A stretch of DNA of 64,000 bases from Brumimicrobium sp964585545 (GCA_964585545.1 CAZPDT010000012.1:46354-110353), one strand, 5' to 3'. Positions 34,873 through 44,773 are shown, counted from the first letter of the stretch. Numbers and translations are program-made. Notes: generated by a model not told the origin, from the sequence alone.

Positions 34873-36489
34873 TTATTTTACCAATACTCTAGGAGCTGCG
34901 TTTAGAATCTCTTCCGAGGCACCACTTCTATAAATTTCAAAATTATTTATAAACTCTTGCGCCAATTGGTTGGCTTTTCTGTCATAAGCTGTTTTATCCT
35001 CCCAAGTATTTCTAGGGTTCAATATTTCACTCGGCACTTCAGGACACGAAGCCACCATATTAAGGTTAAATATATCATCCTTCACATACTCAACATTGTC
35101 CAAGTCTCCATTTAAAACTGCAGTTACCATAGCTCTCGTATATTTTAAATGAATACGCTCTCCAACACCATATTCACCACCAGACCATCCTGTATTTATA
35201 AGCCAAACATTAACATTGTCTTCTTGAATTTTCTTTCCGAGCATTTCTGCATATTTCGTAGGATGAAGCGGCAAGAAAGGAGCTCCGAAACAGGTAGAAA
35301 ACACGAGTTTAGGTTCTGTAATTCCCGCCTCTGTTCCTGCAACTTTTGCAGTATATCCAGAGATAAAATGGTACATTGCTTGCCCTTTGGTCAATTTAGA
35401 AATAGGCGGTAAAACTCCATTGGCATCACAAGTTAAAAAGAATATATTTTTAGGATTTCTTCCAACTGAGGGCTCCATAATGTTATCAATATGATAAATT
35501 GGATAAGAGACCCTTGTGTTTTGCGTTATGGAATAATCTTCATAATCAGGCGTGGTAGAATCATCTTTAAATCCAATATTTTCAAGAATTGCACCAAAAC
35601 GAATGGCGTCATAAATCTGCGGCTCTTTTTCTTTTGAAAGATTAATCGTTTTGGCATAACATCCACCTTCAAAATTAAAAACACTACCATTTTCATCCCA
35701 TCCGTGCTCATCATCACCGATAAGACGGCGGTTAGGGTCTGAAGACAAAGTTGTTTTTCCTGTACCCGACAAACCAAAGAATATTGCTGTATCTCCTTCT
35801 TCACCAACATTTGCCGAGCAATGCATTGACAATACATTTTTTTCATGTGGGAGAATATAGTTCAACACAGAGAAGATGCCTTTTTTAATCTCTCCTGTAT
35901 AACCTGTACCACCAATAATGACCATCTTTTTTGTGAAATTTAAAATGGCAAAATTTGATTGTCTTGTTCCGTCAATATCTGGGTCTGCCAAGAAACTGGG
36001 CACACATACGATATGCCATTCAGGAGAAAAGTTTTCAATCTCTTCCGCTGTAGGTCGCTGAAACATATTGTATGCAAACATATTGCCCCAAGGCAGTTCT
36101 GTTACTACACGAATATTCAATCTGTAATTGTCATCGGCACATACGTAAGAATCGCGAACATACATATCTTTATTGGTGAGATAGGCTTTCATTCTGTTGT
36201 ACAGTATATCAAAATTTTGAGGATCAAACTTCTTGTTTATTTTGCCCCACCACACAGTATCTTTTGTTTTGTCATCACACACTATGAATCGATCTTCTGG
36301 TGATCGGCCCGTAAACTTGCCCGTATTTACAGCAATAGCTCCAGAGTCGGACAGTACGCCCTCTCCCATGAGTATTGTGTCTTCAACGAGCTCTGCTGGA
36401 CTCAAGTTCCAGTATACATTTCCTAAATTCCCTAAATCGATGTCATCTTTTAAATTGGCATTCGAATTTCTATTACCAAATTCTTCCAT
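34873..36489 (-). CDS. pckA: Phosphoenolpyruvate carboxykinase (ATP)
   Basis: This 538-residue enzyme has the ATP-type PEPCK signatures: GLSGTGKTTLSSDP (kinase-1a loop), LIGDDEHGWDENG (metal), and NTGKFTGRSPEDRF near the N-terminus. It makes phosphoenolpyruvate from oxaloacetate for gluconeogenesis. Length and motifs fit the family. It has its own -7 box (TAAATTTG, 36526-36533, minus) and a hairpin terminator, so it is probably monocistronic. Confidence 0.96.
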   Translation of the reverse strand: MEEFGNRNSNANLKDDIDLGNLGNVYWNLSPAELVEDTILMGEGVLSDSGAIAVNTGKFTGRSPEDRFIVCDDKTKDTVWWGKINKKFDPQNFDILYNRMKAYLTNKDMYVRDSYVCADDNYRLNIRVVTELPWGNMFAYNMFQRPTAEEIENFSPEWHIVCVPSFLADPDIDGTRQSNFAILNFTKKMVIIGGTGYTGEIKKGIFSVLNYILPHEKNVLSMHCSANVGEEGDTAIFFGLSGTGKTTLSSDPNRRLIGDDEHGWDENGSVFNFEGGCYAKTINLSKEKEPQIYDAIRFGAILENIGFKDDSTTPDYEDYSITQNTRVSYPIYHIDNIMEPSVGRNPKNIFFLTCDANGVLPPISKLTKGQAMYHFISGYTAKVAGTEAGITEPKLVFSTCFGAPFLPLHPTKYAEMLGKKIQEDNVNVWLINTGWSGGEYGVGERIHLKYTRAMVTAVLNGDLDNVEYVKDDIFNLNMVASCPEVPSEILNPRNTWEDKTAYDRKANQLAQEFINNFEIYRSGASEEILNAAPRVLVK

Positions 36490-36525
36490 GATTGTTGTTT
36501 TATTTTACCTCTGTTTTTTAATTTA

Positions 36526-36533
36526 CAAATTTA
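36526..36533 (-). promoter_or_regulatory. -7 element of the pckA promoter
   Basis: TAAATTTG on the minus strand fits TAnnTTTG, about 37 nt before the ATG. A -33 TTTG is not evident. Confidence 0.45.
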
Positions 36534-36594
36534 GTTGATAATGATGGGGTCACCTTATTTATTCCAATAAATTATTCACAATCTGTTCAAAACT

Positions 36595-36990
36595 TTACCT
36601 TTTATACGTATTTAAATATTTAATTAAGATTGATAACCATCCGAAAATCATTAATATGCCCCCAATTGGAGTTACAGGCCAAAGAAATTGCACATTAATA
36701 TCCATTACAGGAAAAATAGCAAAACTCATAATTGACCCCGCAAAGAAAATTGTTCCCCATAAAATCCCACGATAGGGAAATTGTAGACCAAAATCAAACT
36801 GAGGTGTTAATGCAGTTAGTGCAAGAAGCCCTATTCCATTATAAAACAAATAATCAGAAGCTGTTCCGACACTTTCGATTTGATGTTCACCAACCCCCAG
36901 TTTAACCAGATAATGTGCTTGCATGATTCCAAATACAATTCCTATAATTATAAAAATCAATCCTGTAACAATCATTTTTTTATTCATCAT
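36595..36990 (-). CDS. DUF423-family small membrane protein
   Basis: This 131-residue protein has four predicted TM segments with the DUF423 pattern (YNGIGLLALTA, then GTIFFAGSIMSFAIF and WPVTPIGGILMIFGW). Function unknown in the family. It overlaps the recN stop by 11 nt and is the last gene of the minus-strand housekeeping operon. Confidence 0.8.
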   Translation of the reverse strand: MMNKKMIVTGLIFIIIGIVFGIMQAHYLVKLGVGEHQIESVGTASDYLFYNGIGLLALTALTPQFDFGLQFPYRGILWGTIFFAGSIMSFAIFPVMDINVQFLWPVTPIGGILMIFGWLSILIKYLNTYKR

Positions 36991-38623
36991 ACATTAAGTT
37001 TTTTGCATTGACTAAAGCAGCATCGTTAATTTTACTCCCACTCATTAGCTTGGCTATTTCTTCTATGCGCTCTTCTTCTCCAAGCTTTTTTAAAAATGTT
37101 TTTGTTCTTCCTTCCTTATCTTCTTTAACGACCAAGATGTGGTGCGCCCCTTTACTTGCCACTTGTGGCAAATGGGTAATCGCCAAAAGTTGCATTTTCT
37201 GGCCCATTTTTTTTAACAAGACACCAATACGTTGAGCGGCTTCTCCAGAAACTCCTGTATCTATTTCATCAAATATTACTGTTGGCAATTGCCTTTTTTT
37301 GGAAAGCATAAACTGGATAACCAACATTAAACGAGAGAGTTCTCCTCCCGAAGCAGATTTTTCTATAATTTGAGGTTCAACACCTTTATTGGGTGCGAAA
37401 TACAAGGTGATTTCATCAATACCATATTCGTTAATTGCTGTCCGACTCAACTCAAAATGAATTTTTGCACCTTCTAATTTCAACTCATTTAACAAAATAG
37501 AAACTTCTTTCTCTATCGTTTGAGCAGCCGTTTGTCGACCTTTTGAAATTTTCTCTGCCAAATGCAGCGCCTTAGCATTAATAGTATTAAGTTCCTTTTC
37601 CTTTTGGGCAATTTTTGCTTCAATTTGATCAGCATCATTCAATTCATTCGATAAACTGAACATCAGTTCTTCCAACTCTTTTTGTGTCGTCAAATTGTGT
37701 TTGCGTAAAGCACTATTGTAGGCATCCAATCTTTGGATATGCTTTGACAATTGTCCGGGCTCTAATATCAACTCTGATAAATCGTCCTCAGCCACATCTC
37801 CAATGTCCTTTAATTCGATATTTACCGACCGAATACGTTCCATCAGTTTTTCAATTTTGGCATCCTTCACTTTTCCCGATACAAGAACTCTATTGAGTGC
37901 ATTCAAAACACCTTCATCATCATTAATGGTACGTGAAATCAGTTGATATACGGATTGGATTTCCTCAAACTGTTCTCCGCGTTTTACTTCTTCTTCTATC
38001 TTCTCATAATCGAGGGCTTCCAATTCTAGTTGCTTTAGCTCTTCCAATTGGAAAGTATTGAACTCAGACTCCATAACCATTTTGGACTTGTTCTCTTGGA
38101 GTTCATGAATTTGTTTTTTCAATGTTCTCGTTTGATAGAATAGAGATTGAAACTTTTTTAAATCACTTTGATGGTCGGCAATCACATCCAATATTGAACG
38201 TTGAAAATCCTTGTTCTTTAATGCTAAAGTATGGTGTTGTGAATGAATATGAATTAATTTTTCAGCAAATGCTTTCAAAATAGAGAGTTGAACAGGGGTG
38301 TCGTTGATAAAAGCCCGTGACTTTCCTTTAGCATTGATTTCTCTTCGGATAACAGTTTCCGTGTCAAAATCTAAATCATGACATTCAAAAAGGCTAGAGA
38401 ACTCCACTTCGTCAATAGTGAAAGTGGCTTCTACAATGGTTTTTTTATCCTTGTCACGGATTACAGAATAATCTGCTCGATCTCCTAAAATAAGGCGCAA
38501 TGCACCCAGCAGAATAGATTTTCCAGATCCCGTTTCTCCAGTTATCACAGTAAATCCCTGTTCCACAACAAACTGTACGTTATCAATAAGTGCAAAGTTA
38601 TTTACCGCTAACCGATTCAGCAT
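36980..38623 (-). CDS. recN: DNA repair protein RecN
   Basis: This 547-residue SMC-like ATPase has Walker A GETGSGKSILL, a coiled-coil middle (about 150-370), signature SGGELSRLMLV and Walker B VIFDEIDTGVSG. RecN helps join DNA ends during double-strand-break repair. The start overlaps the DUF4835 stop by one base. The length fits the family. Confidence 0.95.
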   Translation of the reverse strand: MLNRLAVNNFALIDNVQFVVEQGFTVITGETGSGKSILLGALRLILGDRADYSVIRDKDKKTIVEATFTIDEVEFSSLFECHDLDFDTETVIRREINAKGKSRAFINDTPVQLSILKAFAEKLIHIHSQHHTLALKNKDFQRSILDVIADHQSDLKKFQSLFYQTRTLKKQIHELQENKSKMVMESEFNTFQLEELKQLELEALDYEKIEEEVKRGEQFEEIQSVYQLISRTINDDEGVLNALNRVLVSGKVKDAKIEKLMERIRSVNIELKDIGDVAEDDLSELILEPGQLSKHIQRLDAYNSALRKHNLTTQKELEELMFSLSNELNDADQIEAKIAQKEKELNTINAKALHLAEKISKGRQTAAQTIEKEVSILLNELKLEGAKIHFELSRTAINEYGIDEITLYFAPNKGVEPQIIEKSASGGELSRLMLVIQFMLSKKRQLPTVIFDEIDTGVSGEAAQRIGVLLKKMGQKMQLLAITHLPQVASKGAHHILVVKEDKEGRTKTFLKKLGEEERIEEIAKLMSGSKINDAALVNAKNLMYDE

Positions 38624-39522
38624 TATTCTAGTATTTCTTGATAATCCGATGTATTGGTAGGATCAATCTTTTTGAGTAGATTGACCACTTCCGTTTTTTC
38701 CTTGGTTCCCGATTCTGAAAAAATTCCTATCAATTCATTTTTCTTGGATTGAACAAAATTCAGAACGTTTACAGATCCTGGTCGTGCTTTGGTAACTGTA
38801 AGTAAATGCTGTAAAGCCTTAACCATATTCTCTCTGCCCAAGTTTTGATTGTTGAACATATTGTCCAAACCTTTTCTATGGTATATGTAAAAAGCTTCTC
38901 TTAAAGGCTCAAAAAGTTGTTGCAACTGATTCTCAATCAACCAATACCTGTTTTTTCGTCCTTTTGAATCTGCTTTCCAACCAGACAACATACTTTTTTG
39001 TGCCAACATGACGATGTTTTGCGCTTTTTTTAAGTAAGTCCCCCCTCCTTTCATTGCAAAAGAATCTCCATCTAAACCAATAATATAATAAGCATAAAAT
39101 GCAATAATTGAGGTAAGATTGTCAGTATATTGATTGTCGGAATAAATAAACTTCGCTCCTCTCCTAAAAGTAAAATTGACATCTTTATCGAGAAAGTTGA
39201 AAACTGTCGTGTTGTACGAAGAATTGAAAACGGGTCGTGTCGATTGAACTTGCAAAGTTGCTTCATAAGAATCGCCACTGACTTTAGTAATAGAAAATTG
39301 TAAAGCACAATTTATTCTTTCTTCCACTTCATATTCATCCTTTGTCCATGTAGTACTGTTAATTAATTCAGTAACAGATTGTTCAATTTCTTTTATCACA
39401 TCCTTTTCTTTGGTTGTAATATCTAAACCTGGATCAGTTTGTATATTCACGCTACAGTTTAACTCTTGAGCTGAAAGGAGTGTCGTGCTGAATAATAAAA
39501 TTAAAAAAGATATATATTTCAT
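38623..39522 (-). CDS. DUF4835-family exported protein
   Basis: This 299-residue protein has a signal peptide (ISFLILLFSTTLLSAQ) and the DUF4835 pattern, including QSTRPVFNSSYNTTVFNF and IIGLDGDSFAMKGGG. The family is restricted to Bacteroidota and is usually found, as here, between coaBC and recN. Periplasmic location is expected; function unknown. It overlaps coaBC by 4 nt. Confidence 0.85.
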   Translation of the reverse strand: MKYISFLILLFSTTLLSAQELNCSVNIQTDPGLDITTKEKDVIKEIEQSVTELINSTTWTKDEYEVEERINCALQFSITKVSGDSYEATLQVQSTRPVFNSSYNTTVFNFLDKDVNFTFRRGAKFIYSDNQYTDNLTSIIAFYAYYIIGLDGDSFAMKGGGTYLKKAQNIVMLAQKSMLSGWKADSKGRKNRYWLIENQLQQLFEPLREAFYIYHRKGLDNMFNNQNLGRENMVKALQHLLTVTKARPGSVNVLNFVQSKKNELIGIFSESGTKEKTEVVNLLKKIDPTNTSDYQEILE

Positions 39523-40718
39523 TGCTTTAATGTCAGTAGATAATCTAAAATATTATTGGCCACTTCTTTTTTTGAAGATAACTCAAATTTAGTAGTTTTA
39601 TTGTTACTGTCCAATAATGTTATCTTATTTGTGTCATGACCAAATCCTGCGCCAGCATCTTCAAGCGAGTTCACTACGATAAGATCCAAGTTTTTTTTCT
39701 TTAGTTTTTCAGCTCCATGTTTAAGGGCGTCATTGGTTTCTAGTGCAAATCCTACAAGCCATTGTTTATTGGATTTGGTTTCTCCAATTGTTTTCAACAC
39801 ATCAGGATTTTTAACAAGTTCTATTTGCATTGTATCTGCCGATTTTTTTAACTTTTCTGTCGCTTTATTTACAGGTCGATAATCAGAAACTGCAGCGGCA
39901 AAAATTCCTCCAGTACAATCTGAGAAATTTTCTTTTGCAACTTTAAATAGTTCACCTGCCGAAGTAATGTCAATTCGGATTAAATTTTTATGGTGCAAAA
40001 CACAGTGTGTTGGTCCTGTAACGAGGATTACTTCGGCGCCTCTTTTTAAACAGTTTTCAGCCAAGGCAAATCCCATTTTCCCGCTGGAATGGTTGCCTAT
40101 AAATCGAACAGGATCAATCGATTCGTAGGTTGGCCCAGCAGTAATTAATACTTTTTGACCTTTCATTGACTGCTTGTGTTCAAAAAAATGTTTGATTTCT
40201 TCTGCAATGGTTTGCGGTTCAGACATTCTCCCCTTTCCCGATAAACCGCTAGCCAAGAAACCTTCTTCAGCAGGAACAATTTGAACACCTTGATCGGCTA
40301 ATTTTCTAAGATTCTCAGTTGTGGTTATGTGAGCATACATGTCCAAGTCCATTGCTGGAGCAACCATTACAGGACATTTTGCAGAAAGATAAATTGCAGT
40401 GAGTAGATTATCGCAATAGCCATGAGTCAATTTAGCAAGTGTATTTGCAGTAAGTGGAGCTATTACCATCAAATCACCCCATGCAGCTAATTCTACATGA
40501 TTTATCCATTCACCATTTTCTTGGTTCCAGAAATTAATGTAAACAGGATTTTGTGATAAAGTAGAAACGGTTAGTGGTGTTATAAAGTCACAAGAGGCAG
40601 GAGTTAAAACACATTTAACTTCTGCCCCATTCTTTTTTAATATCCGAATAAGTAGAGCAATTTTATAGGCTGCAATTCCACCAGTTATACCGACGATAAT
40701 CCGCTTTCCGCGCAACAT
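39519..40718 (-). CDS. coaBC: Bifunctional phosphopantothenoylcysteine decarboxylase/synthetase
   Basis: The protein has 399 residues. The N-terminal CoaC flavoprotein part (GITGGIAAYKIALL, PAMDLDMY) makes the decarboxylation step; the C-terminal CoaB part (ITAGPTYESIDPVRFIGNHS, KNPDVLKTIG) makes phosphopantothenoylcysteine. Together they run two steps of coenzyme A synthesis, which also feeds the pigment ACP with its cofactor. It is 12 bp after the omega gene. Confidence 0.95.
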   Translation of the reverse strand: MLRGKRIIVGITGGIAAYKIALLIRILKKNGAEVKCVLTPASCDFITPLTVSTLSQNPVYINFWNQENGEWINHVELAAWGDLMVIAPLTANTLAKLTHGYCDNLLTAIYLSAKCPVMVAPAMDLDMYAHITTTENLRKLADQGVQIVPAEEGFLASGLSGKGRMSEPQTIAEEIKHFFEHKQSMKGQKVLITAGPTYESIDPVRFIGNHSSGKMGFALAENCLKRGAEVILVTGPTHCVLHHKNLIRIDITSAGELFKVAKENFSDCTGGIFAAAVSDYRPVNKATEKLKKSADTMQIELVKNPDVLKTIGETKSNKQWLVGFALETNDALKHGAEKLKKKNLDLIVVNSLEDAGAGFGHDTNKITLLDSNNKTTKFELSSKKEVANNILDYLLTLKQ

Positions 40719-40730
40719 TATACTTAAAGG

Positions 40731-41048
40731 TTACTCTGTGAGCTCTTTGAGATATATCTTTCCGTTCACAAACTCATCCAATGCCATTGCAGTAGGTTTG
40801 GGCATACGTTCGTAAAAGCGTGAAATCTCAATTTGTTCTCGATTTTCAAAAATTTCTTCTAAATTATCAGTTGTAGAAGCAAACTCTTGGAGTTTTTGAG
40901 TCAATTCCTCTTTTAAATCTATATTGATTTGATTTGCTCTTTTTGATAAAATTACAATCGACTCATAGATATTTCCTGTTTCTTTCTCTAATTCAACAGT
41001 ATCTCTAGTAATGGTCGTACGCTCTGCCTTGCTGTATTTGAAACTCAT
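40731..41048 (-). CDS. rpoZ: RNA polymerase omega subunit, Bacteroidota type
   Basis: This 105-residue acidic protein has the Bacteroidota omega pattern: an N-terminal GNIYESIVILSKRANQIN core and a C-terminal extension. The gene lies between bamD and coaBC, the standard flavobacterial arrangement. Omega helps assemble RNA polymerase. Confidence 0.85.
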   Translation of the reverse strand: MSFKYSKAERTTITRDTVELEKETGNIYESIVILSKRANQINIDLKEELTQKLQEFASTTDNLEEIFENREQIEISRFYERMPKPTAMALDEFVNGKIYLKELTE

Positions 41049-41063
41049 ATTTTTTGATCTATT

Positions 41064-42056
41064 TTACAAATTTTTTAATTCCTTTTCAGCTTTTGAATTC
41101 AGCGATTTTGCTTTATCATATAAGTCTGAATTTGGATAATTCTCCGCAAAGTTATTAAATCTTGTTATGGTTTCCTTAAGATAATGCATTTTTTTATGCT
41201 TTGAAGATGAATTTGAACTTCTAAAAGCCCTCACAATATCGTTGTAGGCATACCTTTCATTAACTTTTTCTAACTCTTCAGTCAATTTATCATTTTGTTT
41301 GGCCCTTTGCTTTCTGTAACTCTTCTTTTCAAAAAGGTGGTCGTATTTGCTAAATGCTTCAATTGCCCGTTCAATTCTTTCTTTCTTCTTACTCAATACA
41401 CTCTTCATCGCTAATTGGTATGCATTTTCACATAAAATAGATGCTGCTTCCTCAATGTATGAAGAACGTGGATAATCTTCCAAAAATGAGGCTGCTGAAG
41501 CAACGGCTGCCCGATGGTCTTCCATTTTACTGTACAATTGAACAGCATCAAACCTTTTCGTTTCCAATTTGAATCTCAAACGGTCCATCGTACGATTACA
41601 GGAATCAATTAAATCACTATCTGGATACCGCTGAATAAAAAGTTGTAAATCATTTAGTGCTTTCTTGGTATCCTTCTGATCCAATGTTGCTTTAGGACTG
41701 TTTTTCACAGAACAAATTGCGTTCATAAACAAAGCCTCTTCCGCTTGTTCAGAAGATGGATACCGCAAAGTAAATTGACTGAAATAATACCCCGCCATAT
41801 AATAATCTTCTTGCCCAAAATAGCATTTTCCTAAACGATAATAGGAAACCACACCTTTGTCTACTTTTGGGAAGCGCTGGTAAACCTGTTCATATAAACC
41901 GATTGCTTTAGAATAGTTTTCTTTCGCATACATACTGTTGGCCAACAAAAATTTTTCTTCATAGTTGTTTCCTTTAACAACCTTCTGATATTCACTGCAT
42001 GAGCCAAGCAACAATAGCGAAAAGAACAGTAAAAATATATAACTTCTTTTTTGCAT
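41064..42056 (-). CDS. bamD: Outer membrane assembly lipoprotein BamD
   Basis: This 330-residue lipoprotein (lipobox LLLLGSC) has TPR-type repeats: NSMYAKENYSKAIGLYEQ, YYMAGYYFSQFTLRYPSSEQ and further ones to residue about 230. BamD helps the BAM complex insert outer-membrane proteins. It heads the operon rpoZ-coaBC-DUF4835-recN-DUF423. A strong promoter (TTTG-N21-TACTTTTG) ends only 5 bp from the ATG, so the message may be leaderless. Confidence 0.9.
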   Translation of the reverse strand: MQKRSYIFLLFFSLLLLGSCSEYQKVVKGNNYEEKFLLANSMYAKENYSKAIGLYEQVYQRFPKVDKGVVSYYRLGKCYFGQEDYYMAGYYFSQFTLRYPSSEQAEEALFMNAICSVKNSPKATLDQKDTKKALNDLQLFIQRYPDSDLIDSCNRTMDRLRFKLETKRFDAVQLYSKMEDHRAAVASAASFLEDYPRSSYIEEAASILCENAYQLAMKSVLSKKKERIERAIEAFSKYDHLFEKKSYRKQRAKQNDKLTEELEKVNERYAYNDIVRAFRSSNSSSKHKKMHYLKETITRFNNFAENYPNSDLYDKAKSLNSKAEKELKNL

Positions 42057-42061
42057 CGGTG

Positions 42062-42094
42062 CAAAAGTAAAATTTTTATAATTGGAAAGACAAA
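42062..42094 (-). promoter_or_regulatory. Promoter of the bamD operon
   Basis: On the minus strand TTTG (42094-42091), a 21-bp spacer and TACTTTTG (42069-42062) match the Bacteroidota consensus. The ATG begins at 42056, which places the predicted start of transcription at or next to the start codon. Confidence 0.65.
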
Positions 42095-42143
42095 TTTTAG
42101 GGTAGATTAACAGATATTTATTTTAGATGGTAGATGGGAGACC

Positions 42144-42186
42144 GTTTAGCTATAGAATAGAAAATGTATGAATAGTTCGGGTTAAA
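42144..42186 (+). repeat. Intergenic repeat family, module A (43 bp)
   Basis: This 43-bp element matches 46563-46605 at all but about five positions; its 16-bp core at 42170-42185 (GAATAGTTCGGGTTAA) is identical to 25074-25089. Confidence 0.7.
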
Positions 42187-42196
42187 TAATCGATGT

Positions 42197-42247
42197 AGCT
42201 ATCTCAAAAGAGCTAACTCTATAAATAAAATAGTGGATGTTTCAAAA
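42197..42247 (+). repeat. Intergenic repeat family, module B
   Basis: This element matches 44963-45014 with the last 22 bp identical, including ATAGTGGATGTTTCAAAA. Confidence 0.65.
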
Positions 42248-42252
42248 ATGCA

Positions 42253-42269
42253 ATGAATAATGCAGGTTA
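42253..42269 (+). repeat. Short copy of the repeat core
   Basis: ATGAATAATGCAGGTTA is a degenerate copy of the core, placed between module B and the uvrB -7 box. Confidence 0.35.
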
Positions 42270-42275
42270 TTTCTT

Positions 42276-42283
42276 TATCTTTG
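42276..42283 (+). promoter_or_regulatory. -7 element of the uvrB promoter
   Basis: TATCTTTG fits TAnnTTTG and ends 4 bp before the ATG at 42288. No TTTG is seen at -33. If it is used, the mRNA would be leaderless. Confidence 0.5.
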
Positions 42284-42287
42284 TTCT

Positions 42288-44279
42288 ATGGATTTTAAAC
42301 TTGTTTCTCCTTTCAAACCTACCGGGGATCAGCCCCAAGCGATTCAAGAATTAATCAAAGGTATAGAAGACAATACAAAGCACCAAACTTTATTAGGTGT
42401 TACGGGAAGTGGAAAAACGTTTACGGTGGCCAATGTTATTCAGAAAATTGATCGCCCAACGTTAATATTGTCACACAACAAGACATTGGCGGCTCAACTT
42501 TACAACGAATTCAAACAGTTTTTCCCTGAGAATAAAGTAGAGTATTTTGTTTCTTATTACGATTATTACCAACCTGAATCCTATTTACCAGTTACGGACA
42601 CTTATATCGAAAAAGATTTGGCAATCAACGATGAAATTGAAAAATTGCGGTTGTCTGCCACCTCTGCGCTCTTATCTGGACGCCGTGATGTAATTGTCGT
42701 TTCCTCAGTTTCTTGTATCTACGGAATTGGGAACCCCAATGAATTTGAAAAGAGCATCATTCACGTCAAAAAAGGTGATGAAATTTTGAGAAATAAATTT
42801 CTTTTTAAGTTGGTAGAGAATTTATATTCTCGAGCTGGTGAGGAGTTTAACCGAGGTACATTTCGTGTAAATGGTGATACCGTAGACATCTATCTAGCCT
42901 ATGCTGATTACGCTTTAAGAATTGAGTTTTGGGGAGATGAAATAGAAGGTATATCGACCATTGATCCTAAGAGCAATTCGGTTCTTGAAGAGTTGGATGC
43001 CATTAATATTTATCCAGCAAATCTTTTTGTCAGTACACCAGAAAACACAAAGGAAGCCATTGAAATGATCCAAGAAGATTTATGGATTCAAGTGGAAGCC
43101 TTTAAAAAACAAGGTAAAGGAATAGAAGCCAAACGATTATTAGAGCGCACAGAATACGACATTGAAATGATTAAAGAATTGGGCTATTGTCAGGGAATCG
43201 AAAATTATTCCCGGTATTTCGACAAACGTCCTCCAGGGATGCGGCCATTCTGTTTATTGGATTATTTCCCTGACGATTATTTGATGGTTATTGATGAAAG
43301 TCATGTTACCCTTCCACAAATTAGAGCGATGTGGGGAGGTGATCACTCTCGAAAAATTAACTTGGTAGAATTTGGCTTTAGAGTACAGGCGGCGATGGAC
43401 AATCGGCCGTTAAAATTCGAAGAATTTCAGTCGATGTTGAACCAAGTCATCTATGTTAGTGCTACCCCAGCAGATTATGAAGTTGAGCAATCAGAAGGCG
43501 TTGTTGTAGAACAAATTATCCGTCCAACAGGTTTATTGGATCCAAAAATTGAAGTCCGCCCAAGCATCAACCAAGTCGATGATTTAATTGAAGAGATACA
43601 AAAACGTATTGAAATAAAAGAGAGGGTATTGGTGACCACTTTAACCAAGCGAATGGCAGAGGAGCTACAAAAATATTTTGAGCGAATGGGTATACTTTGT
43701 CGCTACATTCACAGCGAAGTTGATACCTTGGAACGGGTCGAAATACTCCAACAACTGCGTCAAGGTGTTTTTGATGTCCTTATAGGCGTAAATTTGCTTC
43801 GGGAAGGCTTAGATTTACCAGAAGTTAGTCTGGTTGCTATCTTGGATGCCGATAAGGAAGGTTTTTTAAGAAATGAACGTTCCTTGGTGCAGACAACAGG
43901 TCGAGCAGCACGAAATGTCAATGGATTGGTAATTATGTATGCAGATGTTGTTACGAAGTCCATGGAAAAAACCATTGATGAAACCAACCGAAGAAGAGCA
44001 ATACAACAAGCCTATAACGAAGAACATGGGCTTGAGCCGACTCCATTAAATAAAGCCAATAAAAATGCCTTTGAATACCGTTATGAAGCAGAAGATAATT
44101 CGATGATAGCAGCCGACCCTGTAGAACAATACATGGGTTCTGAAGAATTGGAAAAAAGAGTAAAAGTAGTAGAGCGACAAATGAAAAAGGCGTCGAAAGA
44201 ACTCGACTTTATGGAGGCCGCACGATTAAGAGACGAAATGGTAAGAATTCAAAAAATGATTCAAAAGAAGAACTCCTAA
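42288..44279 (+). CDS. uvrB: Excinuclease ABC subunit B
   Basis: This 663-residue helicase-like protein has the UvrB Walker A GVTGSGKTFTVA, the beta-hairpin YYDYYQPE, the DEAD-type motif DESH, motif VI QTTGRAARN and a C-terminal UVR motif (DFMEAARLRDEM). It verifies lesions in nucleotide excision repair. It diverges from bamD. Confidence 0.97.
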   Translation: MDFKLVSPFKPTGDQPQAIQELIKGIEDNTKHQTLLGVTGSGKTFTVANVIQKIDRPTLILSHNKTLAAQLYNEFKQFFPENKVEYFVSYYDYYQPESYLPVTDTYIEKDLAINDEIEKLRLSATSALLSGRRDVIVVSSVSCIYGIGNPNEFEKSIIHVKKGDEILRNKFLFKLVENLYSRAGEEFNRGTFRVNGDTVDIYLAYADYALRIEFWGDEIEGISTIDPKSNSVLEELDAINIYPANLFVSTPENTKEAIEMIQEDLWIQVEAFKKQGKGIEAKRLLERTEYDIEMIKELGYCQGIENYSRYFDKRPPGMRPFCLLDYFPDDYLMVIDESHVTLPQIRAMWGGDHSRKINLVEFGFRVQAAMDNRPLKFEEFQSMLNQVIYVSATPADYEVEQSEGVVVEQIIRPTGLLDPKIEVRPSINQVDDLIEEIQKRIEIKERVLVTTLTKRMAEELQKYFERMGILCRYIHSEVDTLERVEILQQLRQGVFDVLIGVNLLREGLDLPEVSLVAILDADKEGFLRNERSLVQTTGRAARNVNGLVIMYADVVTKSMEKTIDETNRRRAIQQAYNEEHGLEPTPLNKANKNAFEYRYEAEDNSMIAADPVEQYMGSEELEKRVKVVERQMKKASKELDFMEAARLRDEMVRIQKMIQKKNS

Positions 44280-44355
44280 TCCCGCAATGATGCAAAGCAT
44301 TAGCCCGAATTCCAATTTAAGAACTCTTTGTAACATAAAGTAGTGAACTCTTACG

Positions 44356-44374
44356 CTTAGCCTGAACTATTCAC
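44356..44374 (-). repeat. Inverted copy of the repeat core
   Basis: On the minus strand GTGAATAGTTCAGGCTAAG differs from the core GAATAGTTCGGGTTAA at two positions. Confidence 0.45.
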
Positions 44375-44518
44375 CCATTCACAAATTAGCTGAACTCCAA
44401 AAATAAGAACGTAAAACACACCAAAAAAATTCATATAACATATTGATTATATGCTAAATATTATACATCAGTGAAGGAATGGTCAATCGCTAGAATCAGG
44501 ATACAATTGAATTTCTCC

Positions 44519-44773
44519 TTACAATTTACTCAACTGTGTTTTCCACTTTTCATTGGCCTTTTCAAACTTTTCTTTGATGGATGGAAAATCCTTCTTCTTT
44601 GTTGCCGCATTGATGGTTGAAATTATTTCATTTTTAAATTGAACTACTTCATCAATTAAAGCATCCGTTTTCTTCTTTTTCGATTCATCATAAAGTTGAA
44701 TGCTGTAACTTTCGTCAATTACATTATTGATTCCCTTATTGATTTCCTTTTTTAATTCTTTCTTGCTTGCCAT
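44519..44773 (-). CDS. Small charged helical protein, unknown function
   Basis: This 84-residue protein consists of Lys/Glu-rich helices with little hydrophobic core and no motif I recognise. Its length, Met start and lysine-rich ending (KWKTQLSKL) look like a genuine small gene. It is flanked by repeat-bearing intergenic DNA on both sides. Confidence 0.6.
   Translation of the reverse strand: MASKKELKKEINKGINNVIDESYSIQLYDESKKKKTDALIDEVVQFKNEIISTINAATKKKDFPSIKEKFEKANEKWKTQLSKL

Noticed and set aside
44281..44302. ATGC-AAA-GCAT hairpin after uvrB
   Set aside because: The stem of four pairs without a T-run does not support a terminator.
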